64,000 nucleotides of DNA from Clavibacter michiganensis (GCF_016907085.1 NZ_JAFBBJ010000001.1:3100001-3164000); one strand, 5' to 3'; positions 1 through 8,998 are shown, numbered from the stretch's first letter. Numbers and translations: made by a program. Notes: generated from the letters alone by a model not told the origin.

Positions 1-1889
1 GCCACCATGCCGGCGCCGCGCGCGAGCGTGCGGGTGCCCTTGGCGCGGTGCGCGACGCTGCCCGTGACGGCGCCCACCGCGATCCGCCCGGTGCCGCCGA
101 GCGCGCGCACGAGCCCGCGCGCGGTCGCCTCGGCGCGGATCCGGATGCGCGCGGCCGGGGAGGCCGGCGCGAGCGCGACCGACGTGAGGCTCCACGAGTT
201 CCCGCTGCTGAAGGCGCGGAGCACGACCCAGCGGCGCGTGGTGCGGGCGCGCGGCACGACGTCGACGACGCCCGCCTCGGCGCACCAGGTGAGCAGCCCG
301 CCGGACGCGACGAGCTGCCGGGTGAAGAGCGTGTCCTCGCCGCCCTGCGTGCCGAGGTCGACGTCGAAGCGCAGGTCCGCCGCGCGCACGGCGCGGAGGT
401 CGAGCAGGAGGTTGTTGGTCGCGGCGACCTCGAGGCGCGTGCCCGTGGCGGGGCGGCGGCGCACGAAGAAGCCGCCGGCGCGCACCCAGGCGTCGGGCTC
501 GACCTCGTATTCGCTGCGCACCGGGCCGGCGACGCCCGCGCTACCCGTGGACTGCCGGGCGCGGACCAGGGCGGCGAGCCAGCCCGGATCCGGCCGCTCG
601 TCGTCGTCGAGGAACACGAGGAGGTCGGCGTCGGCCGCGGCGTCGAGCGCGCGGTTGCGGGCGGCGGAGATCCCGGGCGTCGGCTCGTGCACGTAGGCGA
701 TCGGCACGGGTGAGTCCGCAGCGGCGTCTTCCACGGCCGCGCCCGCGCCGCCGTCCGGGTCGTTGTCGACCACGACGATCCGCACGGCGCGGGGGAGCGC
801 GGGGTCGGCCTCCGCGGCCTCGCGCAGGTCGGCGGCCTGCGCGGCGACGAGCGGCAGCACGGCGCGGATGTCGTCGGGCCGCCGGTAGGTGAGGATCGCG
901 ACGACGAGCGAGGCCGCGGGCGCGACCGGCCGGGCGGGCGCCGCGGTCGTCGGCGCGGGGGACGGCACCGCGCGCCAGCCGCCGGAGAGCCGGTACCCGT
1001 CGCGGATCCCGCGCACTGCCGCCGAGAGGGGCGCCACCGGGTGCGCGAACTGCCGCCGCCCGCCCTGCAGCAGCACCTCGTAGGCGATCACGGGCGTGAG
1101 CAGCCGCCAGCGGCGGAGCGCGCGGGCGTCGAGGTGGCGCGCCCCGTAGAGGAGCCGGTTCCGGATGTTGTGGTAGTAGTACGTGCCCGACTTCGCCTGG
1201 CCCGCGCTCGCGTGGCCGGCGCTCTGCGTGCCGCCCTCCGCGTGCACGGCCACGGCCTCCTCCACGACCGCCAGGGATCCGCCGGCCTCCACGACCTTCC
1301 GCGACAGGTCCACGTCCTCCCAGTACAGGAAGTAGTCGTCCGAGAAGCCGCCGACCCGGGTCCACAGCTCGTCGGTCACGAGCAGGCACGCGCCCGTGAG
1401 CCACGGCTCGGTCGCCTGGCCGGGGTGCTGCGCGCGGCGCGCGGCCGAGCGGATCCGGCCGTCGGCGAGGTAGAGGTCGGAGCCGCGGAACCACGTGCTG
1501 CCGTCCGGCCGGAGGATGGTCGGCGCCGCGAGCGTGAGCGGATCGGCCGCCACGACGTCCCGCAGCACCGCGAGCTGGTCGGGCTCCATGGTCGCGTCCG
1601 GGTTGAGCAGCAGGAACTCGCGCGCGCCCAGCCCGCGCGCCGCGTCCACGCCGATGTTCATGCCGGTGCCGAAGCCCGTGTTCGCGTCCGGGTAGACGCC
1701 GTGCACGCGCGTCGACGGGTGCGCCGCGAGCTCGCGCACGCGCTCGCGCTCCGCGTCGGTGGTGCGGTTGTCGACGACCACGAGCAGCGCGTCGTCGAGG
1801 CGCTCGACGAGCGGCAGCACGTTCTCGCGCACGAGGTCGGCGGATCCGTAGTTGACGACCACGACGGCGAGGAGGGCGGGGCGGGGCAT
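1..1889 (-). CDS. Tandem-domain family 2 glycosyltransferase, 3' end beyond the window
   Basis: Reading leftwards from ATG at 1889 the frame stays open to base 1, so at least 629 residues are present and the C-terminus is missing. Residues about 5-225 are a rhamnosyltransferase-like GT2 domain: it opens with a beta strand ending in VVNYGSADLV, has LLLNPDA near residue 96 and WEDVDL near 190. A second GT2 domain starts near residue 326 with VVAILTYRRPDDIR and carries the nucleotide-sugar/metal motif DDDE at 428-431. Two complete catalytic domains in one chain suggest one enzyme adding two sugars, or two linkages, in a surface polysaccharide. The ATG at 1900 is out of frame and was rejected. 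It is divergent from the glycosyltransferase at 2044, part of the same polysaccharide locus. The family is clear; donor and acceptor are unknown. Confidence 0.82.
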   Translation of the reverse strand, partial: MPRPALLAVVVVNYGSADLVRENVLPLVERLDDALLVVVDNRTTDAERERVRELAAHPSTRVHGVYPDANTGFGTGMNIGVDAARGLGAREFLLLNPDATMEPDQLAVLRDVVAADPLTLAAPTILRPDGSTWFRGSDLYLADGRIRSAARRAQHPGQATEPWLTGACLLVTDELWTRVGGFSDDYFLYWEDVDLSRKVVEAGGSLAVVEEAVAVHAEGGTQSAGHASAGQAKSGTYYYHNIRNRLLYGARHLDARALRRWRLLTPVIAYEVLLQGGRRQFAHPVAPLSAAVRGIRDGYRLSGGWRAVPSPAPTTAAPARPVAPAASLVVAILTYRRPDDIRAVLPLVAAQAADLREAAEADPALPRAVRIVVVDNDPDGGAGAAVEDAAADSPVPIAYVHEPTPGISAARNRALDAAADADLLVFLDDDERPDPGWLAALVRARQSTGSAGVAGPVRSEYEVEPDAWVRAGGFFVRRRPATGTRLEVAATNNLLLDLRAVRAADLRFDVDLGTQGGEDTLFTRQLVASGGLLTWCAEAGVVDVVPRARTTRRWVVLRAFSSGNSWSLTSVALAPASPAARIRIRAEATARGLVRALGGTGRIAVGAVTGSVAHRAKGTRTLARGAGMV

Positions 1890-2043
1890 GCGGGTCCCAT
1901 CGGTCGGGCGCGCGGCGGGCGCAGCGTCGCCGGCGGAGGCCGCCCTCGGGTGCGGGCGGGTGGTGGCATAGTCTATTTCCTCGACCGATGACCCCGTGGT
2001 CGTGCCCGACGACCCGCCGCCGGTCATCCCGCTCAGGAGCGCC

Positions 2044-3093
2044 ATGACCCTCCCCGCCCGTCCGCCCGGCCGCGACCTCGTCGTCCTCCAGTCGTCGCAG
2101 GCGCCGCGCCCCACGACGAACCCGTACATCGTGATGCTCGGGCGCGCGCTCGCGGCGACGCCCGGCGTCCGCCCGCTGCACTTCAGCTGGCGCACCGCGC
2201 TGCTCGGCCGCTACGACGTGTTCCACGTGCACTGGCCCGAGATCCTCGTCGACGGGCACAGCCCGCTGAAGAAGGCCGTCCGCCAGGCGTTCACGGTCGC
2301 CCTCCTCGCGAAGCTGACGCTCCGGCGGATCCCGATCGTCCGCACCGTGCACAACCTCGAGCGGCCGCAGGGCATCAGCCGCCGGGAGTCGCTGCTGCTC
2401 GCGCTCATGGAGCGGATGACGACGCTGCGGGTGCGCGTGAACCCGATCACGGAGATCCCCGCCGAACAGCCGCACGTGACGATCCTGCACGGCCACTACC
2501 GCGACTGGTTCCGCGACGAGCCGCGCGCCGACGCGGTGCCCGGCCGCCTCGGCTACGTCGGCCTCGTGCGCCGGTACAAGGGCGTCGAGCAGCTCGTCGC
2601 GGCCTTCCGGGGCGCCGGCGACGCGGGCGCCGACCTGTCGCTGCGCATCGGCGGCAACCCGTCCTCCGAGGAGCTCGCCGGGACGATCCGCGCGCTCGCC
2701 GCGGGCGACGACCGGATCCGCCTCGACCTGCGCTTCCAGTCCGACGCGGAGCTCGTCGACATCGTCACCTCGTCCGAGCTCGTCGTGCTGCCGTACCGGT
2801 TCATGCACAACTCCGGCGGCGCGCTCGCGGCCCTGTCGCTCGACCGGCCCGTGCTCGTGCCCGACAACGCCGTGAACCGCGCGCTCGTCGAGGAGGTCGG
2901 CCCCGGCTGGATCCACCTCTTCGACGGCGACCTCACCCCCGAGGGGCTGCTGCGCGCGACCGAGGCCGTGCGCACGGGCGCGCGGGCGGCATCGCCCGAC
3001 CTCGCCGCACGCGACTGGGACCGGGCCGGCATCGCGCACGCCTCCGCGTACCGGCGCGCGCTCCGGATCCGCCGCGGCGTCGAGCGGGGCTGA
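2044..3093 (+). CDS. Glycosyltransferase, GT4-like, cytoplasmic
   Basis: This 349-residue protein looks like a GT-B glycosyltransferase for cell-surface polysaccharide. The N-terminal half has YDVFHVHWPEIL and IVRTVHNLERPQG, typical of the acceptor domain. The C-terminal half begins at GYVGLVRRYKGVEQLVAAF and contains ELVVLPYRFMHNSGGALAAL, matching the nucleotide-sugar binding end of GT4-type enzymes. An upstream ATG at 1996 is in frame, but AGGAG at 2035-2039 lies four bases before the ATG at 2044, so I use the shorter form. It sits between a tandem GT2 enzyme and a flippase, consistent with repeat-unit assembly. There is no signal peptide. The sugar is not predictable; mannosyl- or glucosyltransferase are both possible. 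Confidence 0.78.
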   Translation: MTLPARPPGRDLVVLQSSQAPRPTTNPYIVMLGRALAATPGVRPLHFSWRTALLGRYDVFHVHWPEILVDGHSPLKKAVRQAFTVALLAKLTLRRIPIVRTVHNLERPQGISRRESLLLALMERMTTLRVRVNPITEIPAEQPHVTILHGHYRDWFRDEPRADAVPGRLGYVGLVRRYKGVEQLVAAFRGAGDAGADLSLRIGGNPSSEELAGTIRALAAGDDRIRLDLRFQSDAELVDIVTSSELVVLPYRFMHNSGGALAALSLDRPVLVPDNAVNRALVEEVGPGWIHLFDGDLTPEGLLRATEAVRTGARAASPDLAARDWDRAGIAHASAYRRALRIRRGVERG

Positions 3094-3257
3094 GTCGCCC
3101 CACCCGTTCGGGGGCTGGATCCCCGCGCCCGCGCGGATAGCATCGGACAGGGCCCGCATACCCGGCGGTCCCGCCGACACCCGAGCTCGCGGTGATCCGG
3201 CCGTCACCCGCGGCCGACCCGATCGCCACCCCCTCCTCGACCCGACGACGGAGCCCC

Positions 3258-4946
3258 ATGCATTCCGCCCTGCCCGGCGACCCGCGCGACCCCGCCGCCG
3301 ACCCCGTGGCCGACGCCGCCGTCTCCCGCGCCGCCGCCCCGGCCGGCGTGCCCTTGTCGCCCGCGACCGCTCCCGCCCCGGAGACGCCGCCCGCCGCGAC
3401 GCAGGGCCTCGGCGCCCGCGCGGCCCGCGGCGCGATCGTCACCATCGGCGCGCAGCTCGTCCGGATCCTCATCCAGGTCGCGTCCGTCGTCGTCCTCGCG
3501 CGGCTGCTCACGCCCACCGACTACGGCCTGCTCGCGATGGTGCTCGCGATCATCGGCGTCGGCGAGATCTTCCGCGACTTCGGCCTCTCCAACGCGGCCA
3601 TCCAGGCGCGCGACCTCAGCCGCACCCAGCGCGACAACCTGTGGTGGATCAACGCCGGCATCGGCCTCGTTCTCGCGGCGCTCGTCTTCTGCGCGGCCTG
3701 GCCGCTCGCGGCGGTCTTCGGCCACGACGAGCTGATCCCCATCGCGCACGCCCTCAGCCTCACCTTCGTCTTCAACGGCCTCGCGACCCAGTACCGCGCG
3801 AGCCTCACGCGCAGCCTGCGCTTCCGCGCGCTCGCGACAGCCGACGTCACCGCGCCCGCGGTCGCGCTCCTCGTCGCCATCGGCGGCGCGCTCCTCGGCT
3901 GGGGCTACTGGGCGCTCGTCGCGCAGCAGCTCACGCAGACGCTCGTGCTCCTCGGACTCGCGGTCGGCTTCGCCCGGTGGATCCCGCGCCTCCCGCGTCG
4001 CGGCGAGCCCATGGGACCGCTGCTGCGCTTCGGCTGGAACATGGTCTCGAGCCAGATGGTCGGCTACGTCAGCAACAACATCGACACGTTCCTCGTGGGC
4101 CTCCGCTTCGGCGCCGGCTCGCTCGGCATCTACAACCGCGCGTTCCAGCTGCTGATGACGCCGCTCGCGCAGATCCGCAGCCCCCTCACCACCGTCGCGA
4201 TCCCCGTGCTCTCGCGCCTCGCCGACGAGCAGCGCCGCTTCGCCGACTACGTCGCGCGCGGCCAGCTCGCCCTCGGCTACACGCTCGGCGCCGGCCTCGG
4301 CCTCGTCGCCGCCACGGCCGTCCCGATCACCGCGGTCTTCCTCGGGCCGCAGTGGGACAGCGTCGCGCCGATCCTCCGCCTCCTCGCCATCGCGGGCATC
4401 TTCGACACCCTCGCCTTCGTCGGCTACTGGGTCTACGTGTCGCGCGGCCTCACGGGCGACCTCTTCCGCTTCTCGCTGCTGAGCGCCGTGATCAAGGTCA
4501 GCTGCATCCTCGTCGGATCCTCCTTCGGCATCGTCGGCATCGCGGCCGGGTACGCCGCCGCGCCCGCCATCTGCTGGCCGATCTCGCTCTGGTGGCTCTC
4601 GCGCAAGGCCCCGATCCCCACGCGCCGGCTCTACATGGGCGCCCTGCGGATCATCGGCGTCGTGGGATCGGTGAGCGTCGCGACGGGCGCGCTGCTCGCC
4701 ATGGTCGACACCGGATCCGACGTGCTGCAGCTCCTCGCGGGCGTCGGCACGACCGCGGTGCTGTACGCGCTCGCCGTCGCGCTCGTCCCGGCCGTGCGGC
4801 GCGACGTGCGCGGGGTGCTCGACCTCGCGCGCGTGCTGCCGAAGGCCCGGCGCGGGAGCGCGGCGGCCGCCCCCGCGCCCGCTCCCGCCGACGGCCCGGC
4901 GTCCGACCGGGTGGACGCCCCCACCCCGGCCCGCGTCCCCTCCTAG
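3258..4946 (+). CDS. Polysaccharide flippase of the MOP superfamily (Wzx-like)
   Basis: The 562-residue protein has an Ala/Pro-rich N-terminal tail of about 50 residues, then 12-14 hydrophobic helices and a disordered Ala/Pro tail. The segment GARAARGAIVTIGAQLVRIL followed by LLTPTDYGLLAMV is the typical start of lipopolysaccharide/exopolysaccharide flippases. It would move lipid-linked repeat units across the membrane, using the products of the neighbouring glycosyltransferases. An in-frame GTG at 3192 exists, but GGAG at 3250-3253 serves the ATG at 3258. Its TAG stop (4944-4946) overlaps the stop of the convergent xylanase gene within one CTAG. The family is well supported; the exported polymer is unknown. 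Confidence 0.85.
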   Translation: MHSALPGDPRDPAADPVADAAVSRAAAPAGVPLSPATAPAPETPPAATQGLGARAARGAIVTIGAQLVRILIQVASVVVLARLLTPTDYGLLAMVLAIIGVGEIFRDFGLSNAAIQARDLSRTQRDNLWWINAGIGLVLAALVFCAAWPLAAVFGHDELIPIAHALSLTFVFNGLATQYRASLTRSLRFRALATADVTAPAVALLVAIGGALLGWGYWALVAQQLTQTLVLLGLAVGFARWIPRLPRRGEPMGPLLRFGWNMVSSQMVGYVSNNIDTFLVGLRFGAGSLGIYNRAFQLLMTPLAQIRSPLTTVAIPVLSRLADEQRRFADYVARGQLALGYTLGAGLGLVAATAVPITAVFLGPQWDSVAPILRLLAIAGIFDTLAFVGYWVYVSRGLTGDLFRFSLLSAVIKVSCILVGSSFGIVGIAAGYAAAPAICWPISLWWLSRKAPIPTRRLYMGALRIIGVVGSVSVATGALLAMVDTGSDVLQLLAGVGTTAVLYALAVALVPAVRRDVRGVLDLARVLPKARRGSAAAAPAPAPADGPASDRVDAPTPARVPS

Positions 4947-6247
4947 CCCAGCGCCGCCTCCGCCTCCGACGCGCCCGCCGCCACGGCGACCACGGTCTCG
5001 CGCCCCGCGTTCGCCACCCGCACGCCGCCCGCGAACGCCGTCACGCGCACGCGGCCCTCCGCATCCGTCCGCAGCGTGGTCGGCGCGAGCCGCCACTCCT
5101 CGCGGATCAGCCGGCGCAGCGCCTCGTACGACGGCTTCGGCGTGCCGTCCGCCCGCACCAGACCGCCGGGCGCGCCCAGCCACATGCCGTCGTCGGTGAG
5201 TCCCCAGTAGGTGATGGCCGCGACGGCCGGGTGCCCCACGAGCGAGCGGTAGTGGCGCTCGATCTCGTCCGCCTGCCGCTCCTCGCCCGCGGGCGTCGAG
5301 GGCCAGCTCGTCACCCGGAAGTCGTTGAGGTCGGTGATCTCGGGCGGCATCGGGTCGCCCGAGAGCAGCGTGGTCTCGGTCATGTGGATCGGCAGGCCGA
5401 AGCGCGCGAACCGGTCGACGATCCCGAGCACCTGCTCCTCGCCGCGGTACCCCTGGTGCATGTGCGTCTGCAGCCCGATGGCGTCCACCGGGATCCCCGC
5501 GCCCAGCACCTCCTCGATGAGCTCCTCGTAGGCGGGCGACAGGTCGAAGTCGTTGAGCACGAGCGTCGCGGCCGGGTTCGCGCCGCGCGCCTCCTCGAAG
5601 GCCATGCGCACCATCGCGAGCCGGCCGCGCGCCGCCGCGAGCCGGGTGATCCCGTTGTCCTCGCGGTCGAACACCGGCATGATCACGGCCTCGTTGATGG
5701 CGTCCCACGTGTCGATCAGCCCGGCGAACGCACCCACGTCGCGCCGGATCCGCTCCCGCTGCAGGCGCTCCACCTCGTCGAGCGGCAGGTCGAGCAGCCA
5801 CGGCGCGGTGACCGTGTGCCAGACGAGCGGGTGCCCCTTCACGCCCACGCCGCGCTCGCGCAGCCAGCGCGCCGTGGTGAGCAGCCGCTCGGTGTCCGGC
5901 TTCCCGCGCACGGGCTCGAACCGGCCCCAGTAGAAGGGGAGCGTGGCCGTGTCGAACACGTCGAGCCACTGCTCCGCGAGCCGCTCCAGCCCCTCGAGGC
6001 GCGCGCCGCCGAAGGACTCGACGCCTGCCGCCCCGGGATCCGTCTCGCCGTTCGCGAGCGGGATGAGGTCGAAGCCGATGTTGCCGAACGCGAAGTCCTG
6101 CGTGGCCTGCTCGACCACGACGTCCGCGTCCGCGAGCGGCTGCCCGTCGGCGCCGAGGACTGTGATCACGGCCTCCGCGCGGCGGGGGTCGGGGATGGCG
6201 GTCGGGCGGCGAGAGGCGGTGGACGGGTCGGATGGGGTGGCGGGCAT
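4943..6247 (-). CDS. Endo-1,4-beta-xylanase, GH10, without signal peptide
   Basis: A 434-residue GH10 enzyme that cleaves the beta-1,4-xylan backbone. After a 25-residue linker there is a small N-terminal strand-rich segment (ITVLGADGQPLADADVVV, then FAFGNIGFDL), then the catalytic barrel. HPLVWHTVTAPWL covers substrate-binding residues near 139-151, WDAINEAV holds the likely acid/base Glu186 and IHMTETTL the likely nucleophile Glu291. A short beta domain ends the protein (about 388-434). The ATG at 6247 follows GAGAGGGA; the longer in-frame form back to 6379 lacks a better site. No signal peptide or membrane helix is visible, unusual for a xylanase of a plant-associated bacterium; it may act on imported oligosaccharides or leave by a non-classical route. 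Confidence 0.88.
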   Translation of the reverse strand: MPATPSDPSTASRRPTAIPDPRRAEAVITVLGADGQPLADADVVVEQATQDFAFGNIGFDLIPLANGETDPGAAGVESFGGARLEGLERLAEQWLDVFDTATLPFYWGRFEPVRGKPDTERLLTTARWLRERGVGVKGHPLVWHTVTAPWLLDLPLDEVERLQRERIRRDVGAFAGLIDTWDAINEAVIMPVFDREDNGITRLAAARGRLAMVRMAFEEARGANPAATLVLNDFDLSPAYEELIEEVLGAGIPVDAIGLQTHMHQGYRGEEQVLGIVDRFARFGLPIHMTETTLLSGDPMPPEITDLNDFRVTSWPSTPAGEERQADEIERHYRSLVGHPAVAAITYWGLTDDGMWLGAPGGLVRADGTPKPSYEALRRLIREEWRLAPTTLRTDAEGRVRVTAFAGGVRVANAGRETVVAVAAGASEAEAALG

Positions 6248-6501
6248 GGGTCCCTCTCGGGGGGTGGGCGCCACGGTCCCGGCGCGCGTCCGTCGACGAG
6301 CGGCAGGCGAGGCGGGCCGCGGGCGGATGCGGCGGTGCGGTCGCGAGGAACCTACGCGGGCGCCGCGACGGGGGTCCACCGCGCCCCGGATGTCCGCAAC
6401 CTTTCCCCCTCCGCGACGGGTGGGGAGGGGCGGCCGCGGGCGTAGCGTGCACGCAGGGCGCGGATCCGACCGGCGCCCCCGCTTCGATGACGAGGACCCC
6501 T

Positions 6502-7545
6502 GTGACCCACGACGCCGCCCGCCTGTCCGTGCTCTACCTCGGCGGGACGGGCACCATCAGCGCCGCGTGCGTCCGGGCCTCCGTCGCCGCCGGGATGGAC
6601 GTCACGGTCGTCAACCGCGGTGCCGACGCCAAGGGGCGCGGCACGCCCGCGGGCGTCACCACCCGCGTCGCCGACGTCCAGGATCCGGAAGCCCTCCTCG
6701 CCGCGATCGGCGACCGCACCTACGACGCGGTCGTCGACTTCCTGTCCTTCGACGCCGCGGGCGCCGATCGCCGCGTCGAGGTCTTCGCCGGCCGCACCCG
6801 GCAGTTCGTCGCCATCAGCTCGGCGTCGATCTACCGGAAGCCCGCGCTGCAGACGCCCATCACCGAGTCGACGCTGCGCGCTAACCCGTTCCTCTCCTAC
6901 GCGCGCGACAAGATCGCCATGGAGGACGCCTTCCTCCGCCACCACCGGGAGAGCGGCTTCCCCGTCGTCATCGTGCGCCCGTCGCACACCTACGACGAGG
7001 CGAGCCCGCCGCTCGCGGGCGACTGGACGGTCGTCGACCGCATCGCGCACGGCGAGGAGGTCGTCGTCCCGGGCGACGGCACCTCGCTCTGGACGCTCAC
7101 GCACGCGGACGACTTCGCGGTCGGCCTCGTCGGGATCCTCGGCGACGAGCGCGCGGTCGGCGAGGCGCTGCACATCACGAGCGACGACGTCTCCACGTGG
7201 GACCGGATCCACCACCTCGTCGCCGACGCGCTCGGCGTCGAGGCGCGGCTGGTGCACGTGCCCGCCGAGCAGTTCCCGATCGTCGAGCCCGACTGGGGGT
7301 GGTCGGAGCTCGTGCTGGGCGACCTCTCGCACAGCGCTGTGTTCGACACGACGCGGATCCGCCGTCTGGTCCCCGCGTTCCAGCCGCGGATCCCGTTCCA
7401 CCTCGCGGTCCGCGGCGTGGTCGCGTGGCGGGCGGCCCACCCCGAGCTCACGCGGCCGGACGCGGACACCGACCGCAGGATCCAGCGCCTCGTCGACGCG
7501 AAGCACGCGGCAGACGCCGCCTACCGCGCAGCCGCGGCGGGCTGA
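6502..7545 (+). CDS. NAD(P)-dependent epimerase/reductase of the extended SDR type
   Basis: Using the GTG at 6502, which follows GAGGA at 6492-6496 by five bases, the protein has 347 residues; an in-frame ATG at 6487 has no such site. The N-terminus VLYLGGTGTISAACV is a Rossmann nucleotide-binding loop. FVAISSASIYRKP and the later YARDKIAMED resemble the SDR strand-5 Ser and Tyr-x3-Lys regions, and VIVRPSHTYDE follows as in NAD-dependent epimerases. The C-terminal half resembles mRNA-binding/isoflavone-reductase-like members. Substrate unknown. It is divergent from the xylanase, with 254 bp between them, and convergent with the TspO-like gene across a 15-bp tandem repeat. Confidence 0.78.
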   Translation: MTHDAARLSVLYLGGTGTISAACVRASVAAGMDVTVVNRGADAKGRGTPAGVTTRVADVQDPEALLAAIGDRTYDAVVDFLSFDAAGADRRVEVFAGRTRQFVAISSASIYRKPALQTPITESTLRANPFLSYARDKIAMEDAFLRHHRESGFPVVIVRPSHTYDEASPPLAGDWTVVDRIAHGEEVVVPGDGTSLWTLTHADDFAVGLVGILGDERAVGEALHITSDDVSTWDRIHHLVADALGVEARLVHVPAEQFPIVEPDWGWSELVLGDLSHSAVFDTTRIRRLVPAFQPRIPFHLAVRGVVAWRAAHPELTRPDADTDRRIQRLVDAKHAADAAYRAAAAG

Positions 7546-7562
7546 TCCGGCGCCGGCCCACC

Positions 7563-7612
7563 CGCGGCCGGCCGACGCGCGGCCGGCCGACCCGCGGCCG
7601 GCCGACGCGCGG
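7563..7612. repeat. 15-bp tandem repeat in a convergent intergenic gap
   Basis: Three full copies (7563-7577, 7578-7592, 7593-7607) and a 5-bp partial copy of CGCGGCCGGCCGAC followed by alternately G or C. Each unit contains the palindrome GGCCGGCC, so the array can fold in many registers. It lies between the stops of two convergent genes and may help end transcription in both directions. Confidence 0.85.
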
Positions 7613-7614
7613 CG

Positions 7615-8433
7615 CTAGCGGGCGGCGACCGCGGGACGCACGGCGACCCGCCCGGTCCACCCGGCACGAGCGCGGGCGACGAGCGTCACGACCACGACCG
7701 CGGCGGCCGCCACGAGCGCGGCCACGGCGGCGGGCGTCGAGAGCAGCTCGCCCGTGAGCCGTCCGACGGCGACCCACGCGAGGCCCCACGCGATCGCCGC
7801 GCTGGGCGCGAGCCGCCCGCCGTCGCTCAGGGCGAGCACCGCGCCGACGACGCCCGCGACCGCCAGCAGCGCCACCGCCCACGCGTCGCGCCCGGCCGTG
7901 CCCGGCTGGAGGCCCGACGCCGTGAGGATCGAGGCGATGTTCGCGATGCTCGCGACGCTCACCCATCCCAGATAGAGGCCCATGGTGCCGTCGAGCACGA
8001 CGCCCTCCACGAGGTTCCGCGGCCGCGTCGCCATCAGCGCGCGGAACGTCCACATCAGCGTCGCGAGCAGCGCGACGATGACGACGCCGCTGAGAACGAG
8101 GAGCCCGGCCTGCGCCGTGAGGATCCACACGGCGTTGAGCACGAGGGTCACGGCCACGGGGTAGCCGACGCGGCGCTGGCGCTCGTCGGCGCGCTGCGCG
8201 GGGAGCGCCTGCCACACGGTGTACGCGACGAGCCCGAGGTAGATCACGCTCCAGATCGAGAACGCCGGGCCGGCCGGCGCGACGGGCGTGTAGCTCGCGC
8301 TGAGGGCGCCGCTCGACGCGTTCTGGATGCTCTGGTCGCTGAACGCGCCCGAGCCGAACGCGGAGCCGATGACGGCGAACGCCATGCTCGAGATGACGAC
8401 GATCTGGCGGACGATGTCCTTCACGGTGCCCAT
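7615..8433 (-). CDS. TspO/MBR-like tryptophan-rich membrane protein, long form
   Basis: A 272-residue integral membrane protein with about seven hydrophobic helices. PAGPAFSIWSVIYLGLVAY near residue 55 is the hallmark of the TspO/tryptophan-rich sensory family, though this longer actinobacterial form exceeds the usual 160 residues. Family members bind tetrapyrroles or respond to stress; the role here is not known. The ATG at 8433 follows GAGGAG by eight bases. It is divergent from a MarR-family gene, and a perfect 10-bp inverted repeat (8460-8488) lies between the two starts, so the regulator probably controls both. The protein ends next to the 15-bp tandem repeat. Confidence 0.75.
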   Translation of the reverse strand: MGTVKDIVRQIVVISSMAFAVIGSAFGSGAFSDQSIQNASSGALSASYTPVAPAGPAFSIWSVIYLGLVAYTVWQALPAQRADERQRRVGYPVAVTLVLNAVWILTAQAGLLVLSGVVIVALLATLMWTFRALMATRPRNLVEGVVLDGTMGLYLGWVSVASIANIASILTASGLQPGTAGRDAWAVALLAVAGVVGAVLALSDGGRLAPSAAIAWGLAWVAVGRLTGELLSTPAAVAALVAAAAVVVVTLVARARAGWTGRVAVRPAVAAR

Positions 8434-8459
8434 GCGGCCTGCTCCTCTACGATGGGAAT

Positions 8460-8488
8460 GTCAGCAGGCGGATAGTAAGCCTGCTGAC
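8460..8488. promoter_or_regulatory. Perfect inverted repeat, likely MarR operator
   Basis: GTCAGCAGGC (8460-8469) and its exact complement GCCTGCTGAC (8479-8488) flank nine bases, ggatagtaa. The site lies in the 79-bp gap between the divergent TspO-like and MarR genes, just ahead of the AGGAGGG of the regulator. Placement and symmetry fit autoregulation plus control of the divergent gene. Confidence 0.75.
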
Positions 8489-8512
8489 GATCACTGTAGC
8501 AGGAGGGCGCCC

Positions 8513-8998
8513 ATGCAGGACGACGAGCTCGCCAGCTGGCCCACCGGGCGGCTGCTGTCCACGGCCGCGCGCGCGGTGGAGCACGCGTGGTCGGAGGCGC
8601 TCGCCGGCCTCGGCGTCACGCACGCGGGCCTCATCGCGCTGCACCTGCTCCGCGACGGGCCGCTCAGCCAGATCCAGCTCGCCCGCTCCGCGCACGTCGA
8701 GACGCAGACCATGTCGCGCACGCTGGAGCGGCTGGAGCGGGAGGGGCTCGTGTCGCGCGCGCCGGATGCCCACGACCGCCGCCGCCACGTCGTCGCCCGC
8801 ACCGCGGCCGGCGCCGACGCGTGGGAGCGCGCGCAGGCGCTCGAGCAGGACGTCGTCCCCGAGCTCGCCCGCTCCGAGGAGATGCGCCGCGGCCTGATCG
8901 ACGTGATCCGCGCCGCCGGGCGCCCGACGCCGGCCGACGACGCGCCAGGTGCGCCGGCGCCCGCCGCCGCGACGGCATCACCCGGGCGCGCCCGATGA
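8513..8998 (+). CDS. MarR-family transcriptional regulator
   Basis: A 161-residue winged-helix regulator. PLSQIQLARSAHVETQTMSR (about 48-67) is the recognition-helix region, and APDAHDRRRHVVARTAAG is the DxRxR wing of the MarR family. The last 25 residues are a Pro/Ala-rich tail. A strong AGGAGGG at 8501-8507 precedes ATG 8513. The stop overlaps the start of the DUF2071 gene (ATGA), so the two are translationally coupled. The inverted repeat just upstream is its likely operator. The ligand is unknown; MarR proteins are usually released from DNA by small aromatic molecules or oxidation. Confidence 0.85.
   Translation: MQDDELASWPTGRLLSTAARAVEHAWSEALAGLGVTHAGLIALHLLRDGPLSQIQLARSAHVETQTMSRTLERLEREGLVSRAPDAHDRRRHVVARTAAGADAWERAQALEQDVVPELARSEEMRRGLIDVIRAAGRPTPADDAPGAPAPAAATASPGRAR

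Noticed and set aside
541..3207. 888-codon minus-strand ORF across the glycosyltransferase region
   Set aside because: It runs in a wrong frame through two well-defined genes on both strands; the Arg/Ala/Gly-rich product is typical of shadow frames at this GC.
4943..4946. CTAG shared by two convergent stop codons as a signal
   Set aside because: A 3-bp stop overlap within CTAG is a natural result of tight convergent packing and needs no further explanation.
3204..6452. 1082-codon minus-strand ORF
   Set aside because: It overlaps the flippase on the opposite strand and lies out of frame with the clear GH10 gene.
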